A stretch of 64,000 nucleotides of DNA from Candidatus Rokuibacteriota bacterium (GTDB taxonomy: Bacteria; Methylomirabilota; Methylomirabilia; Rokubacteriales; CSP1-6). A model generated the notes under the pieces. The model saw only the letters and a program-made list of their open reading frames with translations, did no database searches and was not told the origin of the DNA. Made by a program: the position numbers and the translations under genes. The stretch covers positions 92,738 to 156,737 of the forward strand of contig QHSL01000066.1 of assembly GCA_003220435.1 (NCBI GenBank), read 5' to 3'. This document shows positions 48,898-57,682 of this stretch, piece after piece (position 1 is the stretch's first letter; every line of letters begins with the position of its first letter).

Positions 48898-51246
48898 TTA
48901 TCGCCGCGCGCGGTCGGGCGTCGTGCCCGCCGCGCGGATCGACGTGTAGACCGCGAACGGGGTCAGCGCCGGGCTCTTGACCTCGAGCCGTCCCTCGAAG
49001 GCATCGGCCACCGCGTTGGCGATCGCCGCTGCCGGCGGCCCGGTGGCGCCCTCGCCGACGCCGCGAACGCCCAGCGGGTTGTGGTCGGTCGCGAACTGGA
49101 GATGCTCCATCACGAGCGGCGGCATGTCGTCCGCTCGCGGCACCGGGTAGTCCATCAGCGTATTCGTCAGCAGCTGGCCGTCGTCGCCGTAGACGACTTG
49201 CTCGCCGAGCGGGACGCCGAGCCCCTGGGCGAAGCCGCCGACGATCTGACCGTCGACGATCACGGGATGCAGCTGCCGGCCGCAGTCGTGCACGATGACG
49301 TAGCGCAACACGGTGAACCGCCCGGTCTCCGCGTCGACCTCCACGACCGCGGCGTGGACGCCGCTCGACCACGTCACCGTGGGCGGCGCATAGAAGTTCG
49401 TGGCCCAGAGCCCAGGGCCGCCGACCTCGATCAGGCTCTTGTCGCGCAGCGCTACCCGCGCGAGCTGGCCGAGCGAGATCGCGCGTGACGGCGCGCCCAC
49501 CACGAACGCCTGGCCGGCCTCGATCCGCACGTCGTCCGGCGCGCACTCGAGCAGGCCCGCGGCGACGCGGCACGCCTTGACCTTCACGGCCGCGGCGGCC
49601 ACGGCCACCGCGTTGCCGGTGTTCACGGCGACGCGGCTGGCGCCGGTCCCATAGCCGTACGGCACCAGCGTGGTGTCGCCGCCGCGTACGCGGATGTCGT
49701 CGAACGCCGCGCCGAGGTACTCGGCGCACACCTGAGCGAACACCGTCTCGTGCCCCTGGCCCGAGCCCGAGACGCCGATGAGGACCTCGACGTGCCCGCG
49801 ATCGTCGACCTTCACGGTGGCCCACTCGCCGGGACGAACGCTGCCGCCCGCCTCGAGGTAGCCCGCGATCCCGAGGCCGATGCGCCGTCCCTGCGCGCGC
49901 ATCTCCGTCTGCCGCTTCCGCCAGCCGGCGTAGTCCAGCAGATCGAGCGCGTGCCGAAGCTCGAGCGGATAATCGCCGCCGTCGTAGCTCACCGCGACGC
50001 CGTCGCGGTACACGAGGCCCGGGCGGTACGGCATCTCCTCGGCGGGGATCAGGTTCTTCGCGCGGACCTCGGCCGGGTCGAGGCCGAGCGCCGCCGCGAG
50101 ACGATCGAGCAGCCGCTCGATGACCAGAATCGCCTCGGGCCGGCCGGCGCCACGATACGGCGCGCTCGGCGTCTTGTTGGTGAGCACCGAGAAGCCCTCG
50201 GCGCGAAAGGCCGGGACCTTGTACTGCGAGGGCAGGTGGTTGATCGTGTTCGTCGGCTCGTGAACGGAGAAGGAGTGGTAGGCGCCCACGTCCTTCACGA
50301 TTCGCACGTCGAGGCCGAGGATGCGCCCGTCGCGCGTGGCCGCGAGCCGCGCGTGGTGCGACTGCTCGCGCGCCAGGTGCGTGCTCGAGATGAACTCGGT
50401 GCGCGTCTGGATCCACTTCACCGGGCGCCCCAGACGCCGGGCCAGGATCGGGACGAGCACGTCCTCCGGGTACACGCCTTCCTTCGGGCCGAACCCGCCG
50501 CCGGTGTCGGGCGCGATCACGCGCACGCTCTCGACGGGCAGCCCGAGCCGAGCCGCGACGGCGGCGCGCAGGTTGTACGGCCCCTGGTGAGGCGCCCAGA
50601 CGGTCATGCTCTGCGTGGCGGCGTCGAACTGGGCGCACAGGCCGCGCGTCTCGATCGCCATCGACGACACACGTCCGTGGGCGGGATGGTCCTCGACCAC
50701 CACGGCTGCCTCGGCGAATGCGCGATCGACGTCGCCGATGACCTTGCTGACCCGGCCGACGACGTTGCTCGCTCCCTCGTGGACCAGCGCCGATTCAGCG
50801 CGCATCGCGGCCTCGGCAGCCACCACGGCGGGCAATGCTTCGTACTCGATGCGGACCATCTCGGCCGCGTCCGCCGCCTGGTACGGATCCGGCGCGACGA
50901 CGGCGGCGATCGGCTCGCCGACGTAGCGCGCTTCACCGGAGGCCAGCGGCCGCTCCGGGCGCGGGGTGTCCAGGCGCACGTAGGGATTCGTCCGATCCGC
51001 GTGGGCCGCTGGCAGCGGGTCGGCCAGCTCGGGCAGGTCGCCGGCGACGAAGACGGTCACGCCGGGAAGCGTCCGGGCCGCCACCGCGTCGATCGCGGCG
51101 ATCCGTGCCCGCGCGTGGGTCGAGCGCACCAGTACCAGATGGAACAGGCCGGGCAGGACGACGTCGTCGATGAAACGCCCACGCCCGGTGATGAGGCGCT
51201 CGTCCTCCTTGCGTCGCGGCGACTGGCCGATCACGGGCCGGATCAT
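48898..51246 (-). CDS. Xanthine-dehydrogenase-type molybdenum-binding large subunit (CoxL-like)
   Basis: 782 aa. Aldehyde oxidase/xanthine dehydrogenase a/b hammerhead domain at 20-130 (GRGRFIDDVVLPGLFHLVLVRSTHARARI), then the Mo-cofactor domain: APDTGGGFGPKEG, SAPYRGAGRPEA (usually AYRGAGRPE), GVSGSGQGHETVFAQ, and the catalytic glutamate in GVRGVGEGATGPP. CoxL's active-site cysteine loop (VAYRCSFR) is not found, so CO oxidation is not indicated. The FAD-binding and iron-sulfur subunits that normally accompany it are absent from the neighbourhood. Hydroxylates an unknown heterocycle or aldehyde. Confidence 0.9.
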   Translation of the reverse strand: MIRPVIGQSPRRKEDERLITGRGRFIDDVVLPGLFHLVLVRSTHARARIAAIDAVAARTLPGVTVFVAGDLPELADPLPAAHADRTNPYVRLDTPRPERPLASGEARYVGEPIAAVVAPDPYQAADAAEMVRIEYEALPAVVAAEAAMRAESALVHEGASNVVGRVSKVIGDVDRAFAEAAVVVEDHPAHGRVSSMAIETRGLCAQFDAATQSMTVWAPHQGPYNLRAAVAARLGLPVESVRVIAPDTGGGFGPKEGVYPEDVLVPILARRLGRPVKWIQTRTEFISSTHLAREQSHHARLAATRDGRILGLDVRIVKDVGAYHSFSVHEPTNTINHLPSQYKVPAFRAEGFSVLTNKTPSAPYRGAGRPEAILVIERLLDRLAAALGLDPAEVRAKNLIPAEEMPYRPGLVYRDGVAVSYDGGDYPLELRHALDLLDYAGWRKRQTEMRAQGRRIGLGIAGYLEAGGSVRPGEWATVKVDDRGHVEVLIGVSGSGQGHETVFAQVCAEYLGAAFDDIRVRGGDTTLVPYGYGTGASRVAVNTGNAVAVAAAAVKVKACRVAAGLLECAPDDVRIEAGQAFVVGAPSRAISLGQLARVALRDKSLIEVGGPGLWATNFYAPPTVTWSSGVHAAVVEVDAETGRFTVLRYVIVHDCGRQLHPVIVDGQIVGGFAQGLGVPLGEQVVYGDDGQLLTNTLMDYPVPRADDMPPLVMEHLQFATDHNPLGVRGVGEGATGPPAAAIANAVADAFEGRLEVKSPALTPFAVYTSIRAAGTTPDRARR

Positions 51247-51341
51247 ACACGGCGCGGCAATCTGGCGCAGGGAGACCTGGCCGAAGGTCGATCATGCGTT
51301 TCCGCTCGAGCCCCGCCCAGACGGGCTCCCCGGAGTCCAAG

Positions 51342-51413
51342 TTACTGGACGACGGTCAGGAACTTGTCGAGCTTGCCCAGGTAGATCTCGTCAAAGCAAC
51401 GTATGCGGAACAT
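51342..51413 (-). other. 23-codon frame, possible C-terminal gene stub
   Basis: Within the 223-base gap between the Mo-subunit and CHRD genes one short frame reads MFRIRCFDEIYLGKLDKFLTVV and stops at 51342. It has amphipathic, protein-like character but no ribosome binding site; it may be the last part of a lost gene. The family is not recognised. Confidence 0.25.
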
Positions 51414-51419
51414 GCGGCA

Positions 51420-51446
51420 CCGGCGGCCGCGAGGGGCGGCCGCCGG
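51420..51446 (-). terminator. 11-bp GC hairpin downstream of the CHRD gene
   Basis: The sequences 51420-51430 and 51436-51446 are perfectly complementary around a GAGGG loop, 24 bases past the CHRD stop (51470) on the minus strand. Very stable, but with no U-tract, so it is a probable terminator or 3' stabiliser. Confidence 0.5.
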
Positions 51447-51469
51447 CGCTTGGTGAAGCGGCGCGAAGT

Positions 51470-52018
51470 TTAGTCGTCGTCGTTCGCGCGGATCTGGCCG
51501 CGGATCTCGCCGCCCGTTGACAGGTTCGTGTGGACATTCGCGTAGGCGACACCGGCACGAATGGCGCGGATCACCTCATTGAATTCACCGGCCGCGAGTT
51601 GCTGGCTCGCAATGCTGCCGGCCACCACATCGGCGGCGGCGACCGTTCTCGGACCAACGGTGCCGGACTGCGGGCAGGTGGGAGTCCCGGCAGGTCCGGC
51701 GAACCCCGCCGTCCCGCAGAGCCAGATGACGATGCTGCCGTTCACGGAGCGCTGCGCGACATGGATGTGGGCCTGCTGCACGGTCCCCTGGAGGCCGCTG
51801 TACGTGAGTTCGTACTCGATGCTCTGGTCGTCGTCAGCGATCGTTGCCTTGAAATCGCCGCTCGCGACGGTGGAGACCGCGGGTACCTCTTGAAACCCGA
51901 TGAGCTTGGCGCGAAGGTGGCGACCGTCATGATGGTCGTCGCCGGCCATGGCCGGCACTGCCGCCAGTGGCAGGATGAAGAGTAGAGGAAGGAGCCGCAT
52001 TCGTCTCGCGTGTGGCAT
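51470..52018 (-). CDS. Secreted CHRD-domain protein
   Basis: 182 aa. The signal peptide is residues 1-24 (MRLLPLLFILPLAAVPAMA), followed by a His/Asp-rich stretch (GDDHHDGRH). The CHRD domain starts RAKLIGFQEVPAVSTVASGDFKATI and includes the typical QQAHIHVAQRSVNGSIVIWLCG and AYANVHTNLSTGGEIRGQI. CHRD domains occur in extracellular proteins of unclear function. ATG 52018 follows AAAGGAGG; that site is paired with an upstream CCTCC (52024-52037). Confidence 0.92.
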   Translation of the reverse strand: MPHARRMRLLPLLFILPLAAVPAMAGDDHHDGRHLRAKLIGFQEVPAVSTVASGDFKATIADDDQSIEYELTYSGLQGTVQQAHIHVAQRSVNGSIVIWLCGTAGFAGPAGTPTCPQSGTVGPRTVAAADVVAGSIASQQLAAGEFNEVIRAIRAGVAYANVHTNLSTGGEIRGQIRANDDD

Positions 52019-52023
52019 CGTGG

Positions 52024-52037
52024 CCTCCTTTTGGAGG
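52024..52037 (-). promoter_or_regulatory. Hairpin sequestering the CHRD ribosome binding site
   Basis: On the minus strand CCTCC-AAAA-GGAGG forms a 5-bp hairpin whose 3' arm is the Shine-Dalgarno sequence of the CHRD gene. It could lower translation until opened. Small, so moderate confidence. Confidence 0.4.
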
Positions 52038-52042
52038 GGGAC

Positions 52043-52072
52043 AGGTAAGGGGTAACGCATCGCGCCTTACCT
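52043..52072. promoter_or_regulatory. 8-bp inverted repeat upstream of the CHRD gene
   Basis: AGGTAAGG (52043-52050) and CCTTACCT (52065-52072) are perfect inverted repeats with a 14-base spacer, 25 bases upstream of the CHRD start. Candidate operator for a dimeric regulator. The remaining sequence up to 52183 shows nothing. Confidence 0.4.
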
Positions 52073-52183
52073 CCAATCGGGTTGAACGACGGTTGCGTTG
52101 CCTACGGCCGGAACCACCCCATCAACGCGCGAGCCGCCCGCAGGGTTCCCGTGGAGATGGCGCGCGAGAGAGAGGCTCGTCCG

Positions 52184-53173
52184 TCACACCGGCCCGTTCG
52201 GCGCGACCAGGATTTTCCCGCTGCGCTCGCCGCGCTGTGCGTGCGCCACGGCCGCCTTGATCTCCTCGATCGGGTAGACCTTCTCGACCGGCGCCGCGAG
52301 GATGCCCTTGCTGACTTGCTCGCCGAGATCGGCATAGATCGTCCGGATCTGGTCGAGCGAGCGGGTGCCGAGCGCCCGGCCGAGGATGAACCCGACCAGC
52401 GTCTGCGCGCCGGAGATCAGCGCGTTGCGGGACATGACCGGATCCTCGCCGGTCATCGAGCCATAGTTGCAGATGACGCCGCCCTCGCCCACGCACGCCG
52501 AGAGGCGCGCCGTCGCCTGGCCGGAGACCGCGTCGAGGCCCAGGCGGATCGGAGCGCCGCGCGTGTGGGCCTTCACCGCCTCGCCGAGGTCGGCGCCGTC
52601 GACAACACAGGCGCCGGCGCCGAGCGTCTTCAGCTCGCCGAACAGCGACTCGCGCCGCACCACGTTCAGCGTCTTCACGCCGCGCGCCCGGGCTAGGCGG
52701 ATCACCAGGCGGCCGACCGCCGAGTTCGCGACGTTCTGGATCACCCAGTCGCCCGGCTGGAGATCGACAATGTCGGTGAGCAGCAGCAGCGCGGTCGGCG
52801 GGTTGATCCGCAGCATGGCCGCCTGGCGAAGCTCGAGTCCCGACGGCACCACGATGAGGTGGTCGCTCTTGACGCGCCGTCGCTGGGCCCAGTTCTCGCG
52901 CTGCAGGTTGATGACGAGGTCCCCGGGCTTGACGTGCGACACCCCGACGCCGACGGCCGTGACGCGACCGACGCACTCGGCGCCCGGCGTCGCCGGCAGC
53001 GTGGGCTTCAGTCGGTAGTTGCCGCGGCACATCGAGATGTCGGCCGGGTTGATCGGGAACGCGAGAACGTCGAACACGACCTCACCCGCGCCCGGCGCGC
53101 CAACGTCCGCCACCTCCGCGCAGCGCACGCCCTCCTCGGGCTGACCGTACCGCTCGAGCAGGACCTGTTTCAT
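52184..53173 (-). CDS. MDR-family enoyl reductase-like protein (MECR/ETR type)
   Basis: 329 aa zinc-free medium-chain dehydrogenase. Starts MKQVLLERYGQPEEGVRC, then INPADISMCRGNYRLKPTLPATPGAECVG, RINPPTALLLLTDIVDLQPGDWVIQNVANSAVGRLVIRLARARG (cofactor motif AxxxxxG near residue 150), and the ETR-like MSRNALISGAQTLVGFILGR. It resembles mitochondrial trans-2-enoyl-CoA reductases. ATG 53173; no strong ribosome binding site (GGCGAGCG). NADPH-dependent reduction of an enoyl substrate is the best guess. Confidence 0.88.
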   Translation of the reverse strand: MKQVLLERYGQPEEGVRCAEVADVGAPGAGEVVFDVLAFPINPADISMCRGNYRLKPTLPATPGAECVGRVTAVGVGVSHVKPGDLVINLQRENWAQRRRVKSDHLIVVPSGLELRQAAMLRINPPTALLLLTDIVDLQPGDWVIQNVANSAVGRLVIRLARARGVKTLNVVRRESLFGELKTLGAGACVVDGADLGEAVKAHTRGAPIRLGLDAVSGQATARLSACVGEGGVICNYGSMTGEDPVMSRNALISGAQTLVGFILGRALGTRSLDQIRTIYADLGEQVSKGILAAPVEKVYPIEEIKAAVAHAQRGERSGKILVAPNGPV

Positions 53174-53186
53174 CGCTCGCCTCCCG

Positions 53187-53389
53187 CTATAACTTCCAGT
53201 CGAGCCAATCGCAGATGGCGCGTCCCATGACGAGCTCCCGGTCCCGCGCACTGAGCCACGGCAGCTCCTCGGTGAACAGCGTCACGCACTGGCGCCACGA
53301 GCACGGTATCCGTGTGCGTCCATTTCCTTCAGCAGCTCGTCTTTCGTGAAGGCGGCGACCTGGCGGTGTCGCGCATTCGTCCTCCCGCG
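53187..53389 (-). pseudogene. C-terminal fragment of an Amidohydrolase_2-type protein and other debris
   Basis: The last about 36 codons (53187-53297) read WRQCVTLFTEELPWLSARDR then ELVMGRAICDWLDWKL, similar to the C-termini of environmental amidohydrolases. Upstream, in another frame, AAFTKDELLKEMDAHGYRA is another protein-like scrap. Neither has a start or a ribosome binding site. The match to amidohydrolases is from memory and weak. Confidence 0.35.
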
Positions 53390-53707
53390 CTATTCGGCGG
53401 TCACGATCGGCTTGGTCATCGATGCGAGACGGAAGATCGTGTCCGGCGTCATCGGCGTTCCGGCGGCCTTGTCCTTGAAACCGACCGCCTGCAGATACGC
53501 GACGCGGCCCTTGCGGGCAACGACCACGACGGCGCCGGCGATTCGGCCGCGCTCCACGTCGGCGTGGAGCGCTTGCCCGATTCGGTCGAGGCGCTCCGAG
53601 GACAGGCCGACCTGCTCGGGCTTGGCGGTCGGCAGGCCGCTGGCGGAGACGATCGGGGCCGCCACCAGCGAGAGGATCAACGCGAGAACGATCGAGCGCC
53701 GCTTCAT
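53390..53707 (-). pseudogene. Truncated serine hydrolase (class C beta-lactamase/S12 family) N-terminus
   Basis: The ATG at 53707 opens a signal peptide (RRSIVLALILSLVAAPIVSA) and the beginning of an S12 hydrolase: VGLSSERLDRIGQALHADVERGRIAGAVVVVARKG and TPMTPDTIFRLASMTKPI, with the catalytic SxxK (Ser-Met-Thr-Lys). The frame ends at TAG 53390 after 105 aa, four residues after SMTKPI; a complete enzyme needs about 400 residues and a YxN. The rest of the gene is gone. Inactive. Confidence 0.8.
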
Positions 53708-53751
53708 CGACGCCTCCGTGGTCAACGTTTGGGTTGATCTCGGCCCCCTCA

Positions 53752-55023
53752 TCATGTCTTCTCGAAGTCGATGCGCTCGTACACGGGCAAGCCCTGCAGA
53801 TGGCGACGCAGACAATCCAGCCCCATCTCGCAGGCGCCCAGCCGCACCCACTCGCGCCCGCCGAGGATCCGGCTGCGCCGGGAGTCGACGCCCTGTTCGG
53901 TGGCGATCGCCAGGCAAATGGTGCCGCCGAAGTCGATCCGGTCGGGACCGTCGTCGAGATCAATGAGGACCGCCAGCGCGTGCGAGGCGCCGGTGCGGCG
54001 ACGCGCCGCGGCCGCCACCGCCTCGGCGGTCTCGCGGGTCAGCTCGCCCGTCGCTGGCGCGCCTTCCAGGCCGACTCCGGCGAAGACCTCGGCGAGGTCG
54101 CGCGACGCGACGCCGCGGCGGAAGATCTTCTCAGCGCCGGGCAGGTGGCCGAGGCGGGCGGCGATCTGGCCACTCGTGAACGTCTCGGCGATCGCCAGCG
54201 AGCCGCCGCGGCTCGCGAGCTCCTTGAGGATCACGCCCTCGAGCGTCTGCTCGTCCTCGGCCATGATGAAGTTGCCGAGCCGCTTGCGGACCTCTTGCTC
54301 GATCGGCGCCACTTTGGCGCGGACGTCGTCCATGTCCCGGCCGCGCACCGTGAGCTTGGTCTCGAGCTGCGGGTAGTGGGCCCGGAAGCCGAGCTTCACG
54401 CTCCGGTCGGGCGACATCTCTTCAAGCCCGGTCAGCAGCGCGTCGACGTGCGACTCGCCGAGCCCGTAGGAGTGGAACCGCTTCAGGAAGATCGCGGTCT
54501 GCAGGCCGCTCTTCGCGAGCAGCCGTGGGATGACCTGCTCCTCGAGCATGCGGCGGAGCTCGCGCGGGACGCCCGGCGTGAAGAAGAACCGGGCGCGGCC
54601 GATATCGATGGCGAAGCCGCAGGCGGTGCCGATCGGGTTGTCGATCACCTCGGCCGTCGTGGGCAGCATCGCCTGCTTCTTGTTGTTCGCGGGCATCACG
54701 CGGCTGCGCTTGCGGAAGAACTCCTCCATCGTGGTCAGCCATTGCTCGTTCAGCGCGAGCTCGACGCCCGCGGCCTGCGCGGCGATCTCCTGGGACAGGT
54801 CGTCGACGGTGGGGCCGAGGCCGCCGTTGACGATGACCGCGTCGGCGCGCTGGCCCGCGAGCTGAAACGCCTTCAGGAGGTTCTCGCGGTCGTCACCGAC
54901 CGTGGTCTCCCACTGGACCGCCAGCCCCACGTCCTCCAGCTTCTGGCTGATGTAGCTGAAGTTCGTGTTGACGATCTTGCCCGTCAGGACCTCGTCGCCG
55001 GTGCAGATGACCTCGATGCGCAT
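53752..55023 (-). CDS. CinA-like protein (molybdopterin-binding domain plus PncC domain)
   Basis: 423 aa. The N-terminal MoCF-like domain includes EVICTGDEVLTGKIVNTNFSYIS, VIVNGGLGPTVDDLSQEIAA and FFTPGVPRELRRML (residues 5-160). Residues about 270-410 form the CinA C-terminal amidase-like domain, but the signature AESCTGG reads AETFTSG, so the active-site serine is replaced by threonine and amidase activity may be lost. ATG 55023; 9 bases separate it from the alpha/beta hydrolase upstream. Pyrophosphatase activity on ADP-ribose or NMN metabolism is the family role. Confidence 0.92.
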   Translation of the reverse strand: MRIEVICTGDEVLTGKIVNTNFSYISQKLEDVGLAVQWETTVGDDRENLLKAFQLAGQRADAVIVNGGLGPTVDDLSQEIAAQAAGVELALNEQWLTTMEEFFRKRSRVMPANNKKQAMLPTTAEVIDNPIGTACGFAIDIGRARFFFTPGVPRELRRMLEEQVIPRLLAKSGLQTAIFLKRFHSYGLGESHVDALLTGLEEMSPDRSVKLGFRAHYPQLETKLTVRGRDMDDVRAKVAPIEQEVRKRLGNFIMAEDEQTLEGVILKELASRGGSLAIAETFTSGQIAARLGHLPGAEKIFRRGVASRDLAEVFAGVGLEGAPATGELTRETAEAVAAAARRRTGASHALAVLIDLDDGPDRIDFGGTICLAIATEQGVDSRRSRILGGREWVRLGACEMGLDCLRRHLQGLPVYERIDFEKT

Positions 55024-55032
55024 GGGGGCTCC

Positions 55033-55929
55033 TCAGTGAAGGACTTTCAGCAGCGCGTCCACCACGACGGCGGGCTCCTCGCGCGGCATGAAGTGGCCGA
55101 CGCGTGGGACGACGCGCCGCTCGGTGCCTGGCGGAAATTGGGACAGCTCGCTTTCGGAGCGCCGGGGCGACGACACCGCGTCGTCCGCGCCGTGGAGGAT
55201 CACGGTGGGCACCGTGATCGGTGGCCGTGCGGCGAGGCGCTGTTCGATCGCGTCGAAGCGCGGATCGCTCGGCGCGTTGCGGTGCCGCACGCGATACGAG
55301 TGGATCACGACCTCGACGAAGTCGGGATTGTCGAAGGACACCGCGGTGCGCTCGAACTCGGCGTCGTCGAAGCGCCACGTCGGCGACCACTCCTGCCACA
55401 GGAGCCGGCAGAGCTCGCGACGATGGCGCTCGAGGCCGAGTCGACCGCGCTCGGTGTTGAAGTACCACTGGTACCAGTACGCGCGCTCGGCCGCCGGCGG
55501 GGCCGGCTGGGGCTCACGCTGGGGGTTCTGCACGTTGTAGCCACCGATCGTGACGAGCCCGCGCACGCGCTCGGGGGCCAAGATCGCCGCGATGCACGCG
55601 GCCCGACCGCCCCAATCGTAGCCGGCGACGCCGACCGAGCGCAGCTCGAGCGCGTTCATCAGGTCGAGCAAGTCCTGACCGATTGCCGCCTGCTGCGCCA
55701 TCCGTGGCGCGGCCGGGTCGAGGAATCGCGTGGGCCCGTAGCCGCGCAGGTACGGAACCAGGACCCGATAGCCGGCGGCGGCGAGGGGCGACGACACGCC
55801 ATCAAACGCGCGCGCGTCGTCGGGAAACCCGTGGAGCAGAATTATTGGGAAGGCCCGCGGGTCACCGTGGGCCTCGTAGGCGATCTCCAGCTCGGCCGTG
55901 CGCACGCGGAGGATTTCGGGGGTGCTCAT
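55033..55929 (-). CDS. Alpha/beta hydrolase, epoxide-hydrolase/haloalkane-dehalogenase-like
   Basis: 298 aa. Oxyanion motif LLHGFPDDARAFDG near residue 32, nucleophile aspartate in VGVAGYDWGGRAACIAAIL, lid with RAYWYQWYFNTERGR, acid in LHGADDAVSSPRR and histidine in PRVGHFMPREEP. An aspartate nucleophile points to epoxide hydrolase or dehalogenase. ATG 55929 lacks a strong ribosome binding site. It appears co-transcribed with the CinA-like gene. Confidence 0.9.
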   Translation of the reverse strand: MSTPEILRVRTAELEIAYEAHGDPRAFPIILLHGFPDDARAFDGVSSPLAAAGYRVLVPYLRGYGPTRFLDPAAPRMAQQAAIGQDLLDLMNALELRSVGVAGYDWGGRAACIAAILAPERVRGLVTIGGYNVQNPQREPQPAPPAAERAYWYQWYFNTERGRLGLERHRRELCRLLWQEWSPTWRFDDAEFERTAVSFDNPDFVEVVIHSYRVRHRNAPSDPRFDAIEQRLAARPPITVPTVILHGADDAVSSPRRSESELSQFPPGTERRVVPRVGHFMPREEPAVVVDALLKVLH

Positions 55930-56042
55930 CGGCCCCTGATCATACGCCAGGCGGTGGCGGCGCGGGGCGGGCCGGCTGACGGCGACGAGCTTGACGAGAT
56001 GACGCGGAAGCCGCAGGCTCGTGCGCGCAGTCAGCGATTTTC

Positions 56043-56098
56043 AGCTGCGCCTCGGCCAGCGGGGCCTCCGCTCCGCGATGGCGTGCGGCGCGCACTAC
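56043..56098 (+). repeat. Divergent copy of the hairpin repeat upstream of an SDR gene
   Basis: Matches the family (GCGCCTCGGCC at the left arm, GCGGCGCGCAC at the right) with several changes in the central stem. It ends 19 bases before the start of the SDR gene at 56118. Confidence 0.85.
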
Positions 56099-56117
56099 GA
56101 AGCAAAGGAGTCATTTC

Positions 56118-56903
56118 ATGGCTGGACGGGTCGAGGGAAAGGTGGCGCTGATCACCGGGGGCGGTAGCGGGATCGGCCGGGCGTGCGCGGTGCGCTTCGC
56201 GAAGGAGGGCGCGAACGTCTGCGCCGCCGATCTGGATCTGAACGGGGCGCAGGAGACGGCGCGGCTGGTCGAGGGCGAGGGGCGCAAGGCGCTCGCTTTA
56301 CAGGTCGATACCACGGACGAGGCGGCGAACGACGCGATGGTCCGGCGCTGTGTCGAGGCGCTCGGGGCGGTGGACGTCCTGGTGGCTGCGGCAGGCGTCG
56401 GCGCCGCGCGCGTGCCGGGGGCGACGTCCTATCTGCCGTACACGATGCTCAACATTCCGATGGACCAGTTCCGGCGCATCATCGACGTCAATCTCTACGG
56501 CGTGCTGTTCTCGAACCGCGCGGTGGCCCGCTGGATGACCGACAAAGGAAGACCGGGGAGCATCATCAACCTCGCGTCGATCATGTCCCGGATGCCCTCG
56601 ACGAGCGGCGCCTACAGCGTGAGCAAGGCGGGGGTGTGGATGGTGACGAAATGTCTGGCCCAGGAGCTCGCTGCCGCCGGGATCCGCGTCAACGCGATCG
56701 GGCCGGGCTTCATCGAGACGCCCATGACCGCGGCGATGCGCGAGGATCCGGCGCGGTCGCGCTGGGCGATGAGCGTCACGCCCATGGGCCGCTACGGCAA
56801 GCCAGAAGAGGTCGCGGCGACCGCGCTGTTCCTGGCGTCGGACGATGCTTCTTACTTCACAGGCGAGCTGCTGCACCCGTCGGGCGGCGTGTTCGTGGGC
56901 TGA
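56118..56903 (+). CDS. SDR-family oxidoreductase
   Basis: 261 aa classical short-chain dehydrogenase. Cofactor motif ALITGGGSGIGRACAVRFA (residues 10-28), LDLNGAQE after a strand suggests NAD preference (CAADLD), catalytic block NLASIMSRMPSTSGAYSVSKAG with Ser-Tyr-Lys, and VNAIGPGFIETPMT. ATG 56118 has AAAGGAG upstream. Convergent with another SDR six bases beyond the stop. Substrate unknown. Confidence 0.93.
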   Translation: MAGRVEGKVALITGGGSGIGRACAVRFAKEGANVCAADLDLNGAQETARLVEGEGRKALALQVDTTDEAANDAMVRRCVEALGAVDVLVAAAGVGAARVPGATSYLPYTMLNIPMDQFRRIIDVNLYGVLFSNRAVARWMTDKGRPGSIINLASIMSRMPSTSGAYSVSKAGVWMVTKCLAQELAAAGIRVNAIGPGFIETPMTAAMREDPARSRWAMSVTPMGRYGKPEEVAATALFLASDDASYFTGELLHPSGGVFVG

Positions 56904-56909
56904 GCGGGC

Positions 56910-57674
56910 TCAGGTCGCGGCGAGCGCGCCGCCGTCCACGACGATCTGGGTGCCGCTGATCCACGCCGAGTCGGCGGACGCCAGGAACAGCGCGCAGCGC
57001 GCGATGTCCTCGGGCTCGCCGACGCGCCCGAGCGGGATCAGCCGCGCCACGTCGCGCTCGACGCGGTCGATGATGTCGGCGGTGAGCCGCGTCCGGACCG
57101 TGCCCGGACAAATCGCGTTGACCCGGATGCGGTCCCGCCCGTAGGACGCCGCCATCGCGCGCGTGAGTGAGAGCACCGCGCCCTTCGACGCGGCGTAGGC
57201 GTGGCTCGGGCGCTCCATCGACCCGCGAAACGCGCTCACCGAGGCGGTGTTGATGATCGAGCCGCCGCCGGCCGCGCGCAGCGCCGGCACCGCGGCGCGG
57301 CTGGTGAGATAGATCGCGCGCACGTTGACGTCGAGGGCCAGATCCCACCGGTCGAGGTCGATCGTCTCGACGGTACCGCCCACGACCATGGTGCCGACGC
57401 CCGCGTTGTTGAAGAGTACGTCGAGCCGGCCGGCGGCGCGCACCGCGGCAGCTACCACCGCGGCGCAGTCCTCGGGGCGTGCGAGGTCGGCGGTCTGCGC
57501 GAGGGCGTCGCCGCCGGCGGCGCGTACCTCGGCCGCGGTTCGCTCGAGCTCGTCGCCGCGCACGTCCGCCAGGACCAGCCGCGCGCCGGCCTGGGCAAAG
57601 AGTCGAGCGGTCGCGCGGCCGATACCGGTAGCGGCGCCGGTGACGATCGCGACCCTTCCGTCGAGTGCTCCCAT
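56910..57674 (-). CDS. SDR-family oxidoreductase
   Basis: 254 aa. Cofactor motif AIVTGAATGIGRATARLFAQAG (residues 9-30), VLADVRG for cofactor choice (NAD-type Asp), LFNNAGVG, the catalytic SIINTASVSAFRGSM with HAYAASKGAV, and VNAICPGTVRTRLT. ATG 57674. It ends WISGTQIVVDGGALAAT. A hairpin repeat lies 9 bases upstream of the start. Differs substantially from the SDR at 56118. Confidence 0.93.
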   Translation of the reverse strand: MGALDGRVAIVTGAATGIGRATARLFAQAGARLVLADVRGDELERTAAEVRAAGGDALAQTADLARPEDCAAVVAAAVRAAGRLDVLFNNAGVGTMVVGGTVETIDLDRWDLALDVNVRAIYLTSRAAVPALRAAGGGSIINTASVSAFRGSMERPSHAYAASKGAVLSLTRAMAASYGRDRIRVNAICPGTVRTRLTADIIDRVERDVARLIPLGRVGEPEDIARCALFLASADSAWISGTQIVVDGGALAAT

Positions 57675-57682
57675 TTTCTTTA

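Noticed and set aside
48898..51246. Form I CO dehydrogenase large subunit
   Set aside because: The characteristic AYRCSFR active-site loop is missing; APYRGAGRPE fits other xanthine-oxidase-family members.
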